NCBI GenBank assembly: GCA_964017045.1
Contig: OZ024808.1
Coordinates: forward strand, 19,151,284 to 19,215,283
DNA from: Omphiscola glabra
Lineage: Eukaryota > Mollusca > Gastropoda > Lymnaeidae
Direction: 5' to 3'
DNA: 64,000 nt
Position numbers and translations under genes: made by a program. This document shows, in pieces, positions 11,507 through 21,475 of this stretch. Within the stretch, counting starts at the first letter, position 1, and each line of letters opens with the position of its first letter. Below the pieces are notes generated by a model. That model made no database searches. It was not told where the DNA came from and worked only from the letters and a program-made list of their open reading frames with translations.

Positions 11507-12240
11507 CCGGTGAAGTGGCGCACTAACCCGAGCTACGCTCCTGGTGAAGTGGCGCACTAACCCGGGCTACGCTCCTGGTGAAGTGGCGCACTAACCCGGG
11601 CTACGCTCCTGGTGAAGTGGCGCACTAACCCGTGCTACGCTCCTGGTGAAGTGGCGCACTAACCCTGGCTACGCTCCTGGTGAAGTGGTGCACTAACCCT
11701 GGCTACGCTCCTGGTGAAGTGGTGCACTAACCCAGGCTACGCTCCTGGTGAAGTGGCGCACTAACCCTGGCTACGCTCCTGGTGAAGTGGTGCACTAACC
11801 CTGGCTACGCTCCTGGTGAAGTGTTGCACTAACCCAGGCTACGCTCCTGGTGAAGTGGTGCACTAACCCGTGCTACGCTCCTGGTGAAGTTGCGCATTAA
11901 CCCGGGCTACGCTCCTGGTGAAGTGGTGCACTAACCCTGGCTACGCTCCTGGTGAAGTGGCGCACTAACCCGGGCTACGCTCCTGTTGAAGTGCTGCACT
12001 AACGTGGGCTACGCTCCTGGTGCAGTGGCGCTCTAGCCTGGGCTGCGCTCCTGGTGAAGTGGCGCACTAACCCGAGCTACGCTCCTGGTGAAGTGGCGCA
12101 CTAGCCCAGGCTACGCTCCTGGTGAAGTGGCGCACTAACCCGAGCTACGCTCCTGGTGTACTGGCGCACTAACCTGAGCTACGCTCCTTGTGTAGTGGCG
12201 CACTAACCCGAGATACGCTCCTGTGAAGTTGCAGTTGGGA
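11507..12240. repeat. 34-bp GC-rich minisatellite
   Basis: About 21 copies of a unit containing gtgaagtggcgcactaaccc and gctacgctcctg. Variant positions (ggcg/ggtg; cccg/ccct/ccca) are shared by neighbouring units. The last four or five units are more diverged, with cccgagc and a tgtagtgg form. The array contrasts sharply with AT-rich flanks. Confidence 0.95.
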
Positions 12241-13604
12241 GACGTCTAAACTATGTCGAGTGCAGTATGTGAGACGACTTTGTTAAATGCCATTCTCCCT
12301 TTCCAACGATGACCTGGTACTTATTTATATATACCTTTAGCCTTTTAGGTTTTACTTGCACATAGTTTGATACGTGCAAACAAAAATATATATAAGTATT
12401 ATAAGGGATTTATGCGAAAATCTTTGTTTTTTGGGGGCAATCGATTTGTTTAAATGTAAATATGTGTTGATTTTTAAATTGGAAGGGATCAATATTGCTA
12501 CATTTTTCAACAGATCAACATTTGTACATGTGAATAGATGAATGCTGTTACACGTGAATAGATCAGTTCAGGAGTAAAATTATTATATATTGACAGTAGA
12601 TGATAATATATGTGATAAATTATTAATTTTTTTCCCACCTTCTATATTGGAGGGCCCGCGAGCAATTTATTGATCATTCTGGTCCCTAGTTTTGAATTCA
12701 GATTTTGCCTTTTTTTAGGTGAGTTGCCGTCCAAGGCTAAAGAGTCCCATCCACCCAGGGTGCTTTTGTTTGTTTGTTTGTTTGTTTTTTTGTCGCTTGT
12801 ATTGGCTTCGGTGGGCAATTAACATGTATCCCTGAAAACTATATTATGATAAGGAGGTTGGTTTTTGGCCTAGTTAAAATCCACTTCCATATAGATCATA
12901 TAGCTATAGTTACGACAGGGCTATGAATTTTTAACAGCTGTAGATCACACAGCTTGAACGTAGTCCTCCATACATTCAGCTGTTGATCGGCCAGTTATCC
13001 GGAAACATACATTTCCTAAACGAACACTAAAACCTGGGGGGACATTCGCTGCATTTGGCTACTACCTTAAGTCTCTGGACAATGACGAGGCGCAGAAATA
13101 TAGGACAAAGGTAAGGGACACAACTTAAAGATCAATTGTCTCCCTTTAAAATGGCAATTAAAACTTGATACAATTTTTGACAGCTAGTACCAAAAAAAAA
13201 AGATTATTGTTTTAGATGCATGACAGATGCAAAACAATGACTGCAACTAAAATTTACAAGATATTATTTTGAAAAAATCATTTCTGACATTTCTATAAAT
13301 TTTTAATGTTTAAAGATAATTTTGTGTTTGTTTTTGGTTGGTGGTGGGGGCGCGGGTACCTTTTTAAAACACGTTTAGCCTTATTTAACGTCTTAATTGA
13401 CGAAATTTTTATTTTAAAATAATAATTTAAAACGTATAATTCAGGTTGTTGTGGTTTTGTTATTAAGTATGAATTCGTTAGCTGTTTCGGTCACCAAAGA
13501 ATCGATTTCAGTTAATACGATTTGTAACATACCCAAGTTAACTATGATTTGTCACATGACAGCTATTCTCACTGCTCGATGGCGTAGTGATTCGACCATA
13601 ACGA
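12241..13604. other. Spacer with dispersed-module copy 2
   Basis: No coding region recognised. The segment at about 12652-12690 (gcccgcgagcaatttattga and following bases) is the second copy of the palindromic dispersed module. A short (TTTG)n tract lies at 12765-12790. Confidence 0.5.
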
Positions 13605-14049
13605 ATTCCTGCCCTTCCAGTCTAACCGAACTTCTCTCTGTCTATTCACCTCTTCGACAGCTTCGCTCCTCCGCAGACGGGCGTATTCTTTCTGTCCCCA
13701 AGACTCGCACAAAAACATACGGTGAACAATCTTTCTCTTACTGTGCCCCCAAACAATGGAATTCTCTTCCACTACACATCAGAAATATATCAACCACCCC
13801 AGCCTCCAAAACTTCACTCAAAACACATCTCGTTAAACTCTACTATCCTGACTGATCCCCCCTCTGACCGTTAAACGATGCTGCTGAGTGCCGTCCATAG
13901 CTTAACATGTACATTCTTATGGAATGGTTGGGCGAATACACATTGGTTTTGTTTTGTTTTTTTAATTAATGTAAGTTCATTTTTAAGTTCATGATTATGT
14001 TTGTTAAATTGCATGTATAGAAGACTACCAATAATTATAATAATAATAG
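13605..14049 (+). mobile_element. 3' end of a CR1/L2-like LINE, copy 1
   Basis: An 83-residue frame ending at the TGA at 13853-13855 contains LTELLSVYSPLRQLRSSAD, then RTKTYGEQSFSYCAPKQWNSLP and a basic ALKTHL-like tail. These are the conserved C-terminal residues of CR1/L2/jockey-type reverse transcriptase polyproteins. A 3' UTR with cgatgctgctgagtgccgtc follows and the copy ends in an ATA/TAA microsatellite near 14030-14049, as CR1/L2 elements do. It is truncated at the 5' side and lacks the catalytic domain. A sister copy lies at 47882-48394. Confidence 0.75.
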
Positions 14050-14212
14050 AGTCCTAGAATGTGTATAGAAGACATGGTCCAAATATTTCCAGTGCAATAG
14101 GGCCCTAGAATGTGTATAGATGAGTGATCCAGATATTTCCATTGTAATAGATTCCAAGAAAGTGTAAAGATGAAGTGATCGTGATGTTTCAATTTTAATA
14201 AAGTCGTCATTA
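14050..14212. repeat. ~53-bp tandem repeat, three diverged copies
   Basis: Three copies share cctagaatgtgtatag and a later atttcca.tg.aatag segment. The third copy is strongly diverged (ccaagaaagtgtaaag). The array starts directly after the LINE tail. Confidence 0.65.
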
Positions 14213-14596
14213 AAAAGCATTTCAACAATTTTTTTAAAGGTACTGTAATGTATTGAATTTAGTATTTAAACTTTTAAGCTATCTTGGTAAAAATTGTTAT
14301 CAATAAAGATTTGTAGACTCCCTAGATCCTAAGTAGCAATGATTAGTGATTTGTTAAGATTAATATCGATTTCCAGATAAGAACTGCAGTATTTCTCATG
14401 TCATTTTTTTATAACCTACATAGGAAAAGAGGTGGTTTTATAAAAATCTCTTTGGTGACATGGTTTGGCACAAGAATTGAGTGATTTTTCAGAACCAAAA
14501 AACGACCTTGAAGGTTATGGGGATGAAAAGTTAAAATAAATTTAGACCAATCCCTAGCGTAAGAATGAGAAGCTTTAATAGAATCCTTTCTAGTCA

Positions 14597-14785
14597 TACC
14601 TTTAAATCAAGTGACAACTGTCTAGCTATACCTTTAAATCGAGTGACAGCTGTCTAGTCATACCTTTAAATCGAGTGACAGCTGTCTAGTCATACCTTTA
14701 ACTCGAGTGACAGCTGTCTAGTCATACCTTTAACTCGAGTGACAGCTGTCTATTCATACCCTTAAATAGAGTGACAGCTGCTTTT
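14597..14785. repeat. 32-bp minisatellite
   Basis: Nearly six copies of a unit containing gtgacagctgtctagtcata and cctttaaatcga. The internal palindrome cagctg occurs in every unit. Confidence 0.9.
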
Positions 14786-15193
14786 AAAATTTGCTCAGGA
14801 CATAACAAGCGTCAGAAAAAATCCAACATTTCAACCATCTTTTCCAAAAATTCCTCAATATTGCTATAGAATCTTATCTGTCTAAGTCTCAGCAATTGAG
14901 AAAAATGGATCGATTTTTACATGACTGAGGATGGGATTGTGAATATAGTAACAAACTGTGACTTTCTGTTTTCTTATTGTAAATGTACGTAGATATGTTG
15001 CTCCCGTTAAGGTAAATTATAAGTCCAAAAAATTGATCGTACTTTTATGGGTCATTGAAGTGAATTTGATTGTTGGATAAAAATATCCAATCTTTTCACT
15101 TTCCAGAGGGACAAGTGCCTTAGGAACATACTAGTTAAAAGCCATCTCCATTGCTATTAAAGCACATGAAGGCACCAAAAGTTGAAACCGTAG
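14786..15193. other. Spacer, no gene seen
   Basis: Ordinary AT-rich sequence between two arrays, without a recognisable motif. Confidence 0.45.
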
Positions 15194-15705
15194 CCGTTGT
15201 AACACATGTCCCTACATGACCAACACATGCCCCTACATGACTAACACATGTCCCTACATGACTAAAACATGTCCCTACATGACTAACACATGTCCCTACA
15301 TGACTAACACATGTCCCTACATGTCTAACACATGTCCCTACATGACTAACACATGTCCCTACATGACTTACACATGTCCCTACATGACTAACACATGTCC
15401 CTACATGACCAACACATGTCCCTGCATGACTAACACATGTCCCTACATGACTAACACATGTCCCTACATGACTAACACATGTCCCTACATGACTAACACA
15501 TGTCCCTACATGACCAACACATGTCCCTACATGACCAACACATGACCCTACATGACTAACACATGTCCCTACATGACTAACACATGTCCATACATGACCA
15601 ACACATGTCCCTACATGACTAACACATGTCCCTACATGACTAACACATGTCCCTACATGACCAACACATGTCCCTACATGACTAACACATGTCCTACATG
15701 ATTGA
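15194..15705. repeat. 21-bp minisatellite (translatable as TNTCPYM)
   Basis: About 24 copies of acatgtccctacatgactaa plus one base. The 21-bp period keeps frame, so the + strand reads a seven-residue Thr-Asn-Thr-Cys-Pro-Tyr-Met repeat for over 100 codons. The same property would be produced by any stop-free 21-bp unit, and no promoter or other coding signal was seen. The unit carries the 6-bp palindrome acatgt, repeated across the array. Confidence 0.95.
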
Positions 15706-15763
15706 AGTTTATAAGATCACGTTCTCTCTGGAAATGTTCAGAATAAAAGATGGTTTTACCTGC

Positions 15764-16063
15764 ATAAGACGCAGTGTGATTTACGCCATCCTAAAAAACG
15801 TGCGGTAAGTTATATGTAGGAGAGACAGGTCGTCGACTTGGGGACCGGTTAAGCGAACACCTATGAAGCATAAATGAACAACCTCTCTGTCTGGTCTCCA
15901 AACATTTCAATAGCACTAACCATGATGGAATTTTAGACATCGCAGTTACTGGTATACTGTATACTAGTAACACACCGGATAGGATGTATATGGAGAATAA
16001 ATTAATAACAAGATTTGGTACGTTGACTCCATACGGGATAAACAAAGTCCACAATTTTACGTA
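15764..16063 (+). pseudogene. Penelope-like element fragment with GIY-YIG endonuclease domain
   Basis: The + strand reads VIYAILKNV, then after a 1-nt frame change KLYVGETGRRLGDRLSEHL, an in-frame stop, and later VSKHFNSTNHDG, ILDIAVTGI and KLITRFGTLTPYGIN. This order (VIYxI, YVGETGRRL, HFN..H, ENKLI..FGTL.PYGIN) is the GIY-YIG nuclease at the C-terminus of Penelope-like retroelements. The YIG equivalent is YVG and the catalytic-type Arg and Glu are present. At least one frameshift and one stop make it non-functional. A hammerhead core lies about 195 bp downstream on the same strand, where the terminal repeat of such elements would be. Confidence 0.75.
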
Positions 16064-16256
16064 ACTGACATGTCTTTTTCCTGATTGTTTTTTACATTTA
16101 ACTTCAAATCAATTCCTTTCCATTCTTCTTTACTTTGTTTCTGTCTGGTTTCTGCGCCCACTCCTATTTTTTCTTTTTTTTGGGGGTAGGATATATGTAA
16201 CATATATATATCATATAAATTCATTTTAAACTTATTTCAATGGTTTTTTTTTTATA

Positions 16257-16300
16257 CTGATGAAGGCGTGTGCCGAAACGTTTACTCGTGTATTATGTCA
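16257..16300 (+). ncRNA. Hammerhead ribozyme core of a Penelope-like element
   Basis: CTGATGA at 16257-16263 is followed by a hairpin stem II (GGC/GCC with a short GTGT loop) and GAAAC at 16275-16279. A downstream GTC at about 16297-16299 could pair GU with AC to form the short two-bp stem III typical of Penelope hammerheads. All conserved core bases are present. The upstream strand of stem I was not clearly resolved by eye. Its position behind the GIY-YIG fragment fits the known location in Penelope-like terminal repeats. Confidence 0.65.
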
Positions 16301-16402
16301 AATTATTATTTACGCTTAACATATCTTGCAGTGTTTCTTTCAGAAATTTCCCCCCAGGGGGCACTTTTGACGTTCGGGGGGCAGTGCCAGTTTTTCAGTG
16401 AC

Positions 16403-16743
16403 CAGAGGCGTAGCTAAGGGGTGGCAGATGGGACATATGTCCCCGGGCGCCAGACTAGCGGGGGCATCTAATGGGCTAAAGGGTTAATGGACGAAAATAA
16501 TAGGTTTCAGAGTTTAGCGGGGGTGAGGGGTGGTGTAAAAATGAATCTTGTCCCCTGTCATCAGAGACTCACGTCAGTGACGTAGAAGTGGGGGGGGGGC
16601 GAACATTTGGTCTTCCCAGGTGTTATTTTTTCTTTAGATAGAGCGGCGGGATTTTCGGACATCTGCAGAGTTTCTATCGAGAAAGGTAGCGTGGCAAAAA
16701 AGTTAACCCACCTAGGGTGGCGCTAACACTAGGCACGCCGCTG
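16403..16743. mobile_element. Nested MITE-like segment
   Basis: The ends are CAGAGGCGTAGCT and, reverse-complemented, CAGCGGCGTGCCT, an imperfect 13-bp inverted repeat. The sequence ggcgtagctaaggggtg is also met near 43474, so the family is dispersed. Possible target flanks share only cagtg, so the exact borders are uncertain. Confidence 0.45.
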
Positions 16744-17197
16744 GGCAGTGTATATATCAGCACCAAATTCGGCTGTCATGGCAAGTAATTTTTATCGAGA
16801 AGTAGGGCAGCAGAAAATGTGTGATTGTTTAACAGTCAAAAGGTGCATTTTGGAGTATACATGATTCGAATGTTTTTATAAGACTTTCATTTGATCGGGG
16901 GCAAATAATTTTTCAAGCGTCGTGGGAGGCATTATGGCTACGAGTGCCAGACACAAACTAAACTCATTCTGGTTGTGGTGTGCCAAAGAAAATCATTTGA
17001 CACAAGATTAGATTCAACCCGGTAGTCACATTGATCGACGTCAAGGAAAAAAAAGGGGGAGGGGGTAGCAGAAATTGAGGAATCCGAAGAGTTTGAGCAA
17101 AAGTGAGGGCAGGGGTCACCTTAATTTAAAAATAATAAATTCAAAATGCAGTGATGCATTGTGGTGCAAATTTTTCTTCTTCTTTTTCTGTCTATTA

Positions 17198-17290
17198 AGA
17201 GCCCACGATCAATTTATTGATCATTATGGCTCCTATGAATGTAGATGGGATTTGCAATGTTTCTGTGCCTGGTGTTGATGCGGATATTTC
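17198..17290 (+). repeat. Dispersed module copy 3
   Basis: The bases gcccacgatcaatttattga followed by tcattatggctcctatgaat repeat the module at 1496. Weaker similarity continues for about 60 bp. It lies just ahead of a LINE fragment. Confidence 0.5.
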
Positions 17291-17429
17291 ACTGGTAACA
17301 AGAGTTACCTAGTGAGGGTATCATGCACTGGTTTCAATGTATCTTTAAGACAATGTGTGAAGGGGCATTTCAAACGTTCATATATTTACTTTTAGATGTC
17401 TCGTAGAAAAATGCTAAGAATACATCAAC

Positions 17430-18500
17430 ATACACCAACTATAAGTGGACTACAAATCAGCTTATGATAGCTTAGACAGAAAATACATGAACGATGCTGT
17501 GCTGGAACTTGGAGTCCTTAACAAACTTACCCGACTCATACATATGACAATGGATAACTACAAAAGTAGAATCAAAGTACATGGGGAGTACTTGAAGGAG
17601 TTCCCAATCAATCTGGGGCTCAGACGAGGAAATCCGTGTATCATTTTCAACATCACTTTAGAAAAAAGCATTTGAAACATACATGTGAGCACCTGAGAGG
17701 TGGTACAGAACAACCATAAGGAACTTTATAAAGCCAGCCACTGCAATACCTGGCCTACACAGACGATATAGTGCTACTTGGTAGAAACAGCATTGATGAT
17801 ATAATTAAAACTTTCAGGGAACTTGAAGATGTGACGGTCAAAGCTGGTCTTGATGTAAATAAAGCGAAGGCAATATTTATGATAATATCAGGAAATACGC
17901 ACTGATGACTTCATCAATATGAACATCTACGCCTTTGAGGGGGTAGCTACTTTCAAATATCTAGGGGTGACTATAAATAAGCAAGAGGAAATACAATCGG
18001 AGGTGCAAGAAAGAATAACAGCATGCAACCGTTCTTATTTCAATTTACAAAAGCTACTTCAAAGCAAAAATCTCGCTAAGGGAACAAAGAAGGCAGTATA
18101 CACCACTATCACAAGACCAGTAGTGAGACTTGGTTCATACCAGAAAGAAAAGCAGAGAACCTGCTAAATATATGACCTGGTGATAGACAATTTTGTTTTT
18201 GGAATCCGTACAAACCAAGAGCTATATCAATTGTACAAATACCCATCCATGGTCACAACAATATAAAAAAAAAGGCAGACTGCCCTAGGCAGGACACATT
18301 GAAAGGATGCCGGATTCTGGAGCAACAAAAACGATCTACAGGCAGAAACCTAGGGGCAGACGGCTCACCGGTCGACCAAGACTGAGATGGATTGACGAAG
18401 TAGAGAAGGGCTTACAAAGGTTGGGGTTCGCACATGGAGGTGTAAAGCGATGGACCGATCCCAATGGAAGAATGTGGTGGAGCAGGCCAGGGCCCTAAAT
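17430..18500 (+). pseudogene. LINE reverse transcriptase remnant, several frameshifts
   Basis: In order, the + strand gives YKSAYDSLDRKYMNDAVLE (17450), a GLRRGNPC block (17620), LAYTDDIVLLGRNSIDDI (17750, the catalytic Y-x-D-D motif as YTDD), FEGVATFKYLGVTINKQEE (17930) and, at 18330-18480, KPRGRRLTGRPRLRWIDEVE. This is the fixed order palm, thumb and Arg-rich C-terminus of a non-LTR reverse transcriptase of the type often annotated as endonuclease-reverse transcriptase. The blocks sit in different frames and stops occur between them, so it is dead. The upstream endonuclease domain is absent. Confidence 0.85.
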
Positions 18501-20450
18501 GGGATGAAGCGCCACTGATGTAAACATTTTTGACATTTGGGTGGGAAGCGCTAGAAATAACGATAATAACAGGACATCACTAACTCTTACACCAGCACAA
18601 TATTAAATAAATTCAGTCCAGTTGGGAGCCCTTAGGGTATGTTTTTTATCGAGAGGTACTCCTTAGCTTAGACTCGCCCCTTAAAACTTTATAGACCCCG
18701 GAAATTTTTTGATCAATTTGTATGTTTATACATACATTAGTTAAATTTAGTTTCGCATCATTATACACTTAACTGTAGAGCAACGGGAGAGATGCTAGTT
18801 AAGATTTTATGTGTCATTTGACCTAAGAGCCATCGTGTGAGGTCTGCAACCCACATAGCTGCATGGGGTCTTGTATATTTTAGGGGCTTAAAGTTGGGCT
18901 GTAATTACATTAAATTATCAACTTTTAATGCTAGGTAGGGAAGGAAAAAAACGAAAAGTAGCACGGGTGCCATAAAATGTCAAGCGACGTCTCTGCTTGA
19001 CTAAATGTGGTATGCAAACATTTTTTTTAAAATTGAAAAGTAATGTATTTTTAAAGTTATTATTTTAAAATATTTTAGGGATCAACTACATAAAAATAAT
19101 GAATCTACTACAAAATATTTTTAAAATTAAGAAAAAATAATTCCTTCTGAAAATGGTATCCATCCCAAAAAATAAATGCTAAAATAGTTTTACATTTTGA
19201 ACGAAAAAGAAAAACCAAAAACATACGTTTATTTCTAAATATTTCCAAGTTTCACCAAAGTCAAAAAGAAAAAAAGCTTTTCTGTACAAAATGCTAAAGA
19301 CTATATCTTTATGGGTTTTCAAAATTGGTATTTATTTATAAATCATATGTAACCGACATAATTGTTCAGAAGTCAAGAACTGTTTACAAAAGACTCATAT
19401 ATTTATTAATGTGTGATTTTTTTTCGTATAAATTATTAAAGTTTCAATTCTCAATATTCAGTTGATTGAAATGTTAATTAAGAAATTTAGACTACTATAA
19501 TTTGCTTCAGATCATTACAACTTGCCTCTTCAATATTATAATTGAAAACAATTTTTTTACCAATTCCATATAATTTTTTTTAACTACTACCAAAAAATGG
19601 CATTTACAAGATAATCGAAATCCTCGATTTTTTTTATTCGTTGTTTAAATATATATTATATTCTTTCTACTGGATTATCATCTTAAAATATTTTTTTTAA
19701 TAGTTCAAACAGCTGGGGAAGAGTGTTTATTATTATTATATTAACAGAGAAAAGTCATTGGGGATTTAATAAATAAAGACTATTTTTTTTTTAAATCATT
19801 TTACTCTGTTCCCGAAACTGTGTTAAAAAATTAGAAACACTCGATTTAATAATTATGATGAAATGTCCACTATTTGTATGTAACGGGTAAATTCCTAATT
19901 TTTTGTTTTAAAATGATTATTATTTTTTTTTTAAATTTTCCTTTTATCTATGTCAGCATACATCTATGGAATCTACTACATTAAAATGTTTGCTAAAATG
20001 TTTTTTTAAAGCATGATGCTATTATACTATATAATTTGAAAACAGATTGCACATGTTTATTTCTTAGCAAGAACTATATTTAATTTACAGACATTTATAT
20101 CGATGAAAAGGTAGTTTAATACAGGGTTATTAAAAAGTCTTTCAACTTTTGCAGCTGCAAAATGTAATTAAATAAATGATACCGATATCTGCGAATCAGA
20201 AAAAGTAAGATTTTAGCTTATGATCAGGAGCTGCCAATTTTCAAAAAAATACGATATTTATATTCGATTTCTGCGAGCCTGTAACAAGATTAACCTGAAC
20301 GCTATGTATCATTAATATATATCGAACAAAGCGATATTTTATTTGCTCAAATAGTTGTAATCGATTAGAGGCACACATTTCAATAACTTTAAAAAATTTT
20401 ATAAAAATTAAATTTAGAGTAGTTTTTTTTTTTTAAATTATTTTTTCTTA
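18501..20450. other. AT-rich body of the composite hAT insertion
   Basis: Long A and T runs with stops in every frame. Nothing recognisable as transposase, exon or RNA was seen. It may be a decayed transposon body. Confidence 0.45.
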
Positions 20451-20972
20451 CACATTTTCCCCCGGGGGGGCACTTGACTTGCTCCGGGGGGCAGTGCCCC
20501 CCGGAGGTATGCCTGAAAGAAACACTGATATCTTGTAATATTGACACAAATTTTTCATTTCTAATTAATCTATGCAGAGCAGAAGACACCCCCACCCCCA
20601 CCACACTAAAAGCACTGTTTAAATGTTGGTATATGTCAACCCTCATCCCCTTCCTTTCCACCAACACAGATGCTAGAGTCACCGGAAATAAGATCTGAAT
20701 GAAATGACTATAATTTTATGACAGTGTTAGCTGAGAGAAGAATAACACACAGATTTATTTCTCATTTCTATATGAAATTGTATATGAAGGTATTGTGTAC
20801 TTTCTTTTAGGATGTATCAATTATTAAAAATGCTTTAAAAAATAAAAATAAAATAACGCGAAATTTTATTTTGGAAATCTGAAATGATAAATTTAGACGT
20901 ACATCTTTGAAACTACCTGAATTCTCGAAGGGTAATAAGTGGGGGGGGGGGCGGCTGAAATCAGGTTAGCAC

Positions 20973-21093
20973 AATAGGAAATTAGTAAAACTTTGTTTGT
21001 TCGCTGATGAAGGCTTCCTGCCGACGCGTTCGTTGTTTTGTTCCGTTCATTTTTGTCATGTTTAACCTTACTGTGTTTTACTAATTTCCTATG
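20973..21093 (+). ncRNA. Hammerhead-like motif with altered core, flanked by an inverted repeat
   Basis: CTGATGA at 21004-21010 is followed by a stem II hairpin (AGGCTTCCTGCC), but the expected GAAA reads GACG. A GTC follows at about 21055. The whole is framed by a perfect 18-bp inverted repeat, ataggaaattagtaaaac at 20973-20990 and its complement at 21076-21093. The A-to-C change at the second core A should abolish cleavage in the canonical mechanism. The same change occurs at 51707-51728. Confidence 0.45.
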
Positions 21094-21475
21094 AATTCTC
21101 CAAAACAAATACCAAACCGAAACGGACTGTGGCAATTTTTAGAAATAAATAATTCTAATGTCTTTTCATAAAGAATTTTTTTATTTTCTACAGTGAGTGC
21201 GAAAGAAAACAACTCCAACTCTATCACTGAAATTAAAAACTTAAACTATAAACGCACAAAAAAGAACACAAACAAATTCTGCTAACTGTGTGACGTAACC
21301 AAAAGGAGTGCCTCCTGCGATGGGAGTTTTAAACACAAATCAATCATGTTCCTAATTCTCTAAGCATTTTTGCATTTTCAGTTTATTCGACATTTGATTT
21401 TAATTTACAAACACAAAAATATAGACAATAAGGCGAGGGAAAAAAACACACAAAGTTCATTGTATTTCTTTACCA

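Larger units (their letters stand above)
16329..20527. mobile_element. 4.2 kb composite hAT-type insertion
   Basis: Both ends read CAGTGTTTCTTTCA inwards, followed by matching CCCC/GGGGGCAC-rich blocks, so there are terminal inverted repeats. The flanks are a perfect 8-bp direct repeat, atatcttg, at 16321-16328 and 20528-20535. Inside are a nested MITE-like segment (16403-16743), a dispersed-module copy (17198-17290), a LINE remnant (17430-18500) and 1.8 kb of AT-rich sequence. I saw no transposase reading frame, so the body is either decayed or was never autonomous. The insertion lies 21 bp behind the hammerhead segment. Confidence 0.75.

Noticed and set aside
15216..15545. 109-residue Thr/Asn/Cys/Pro/Tyr/Met ORF
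   Set aside because: It is the translation of a 21-bp minisatellite that extends beyond the ORF in both directions. No promoter, splice site or other coding evidence.
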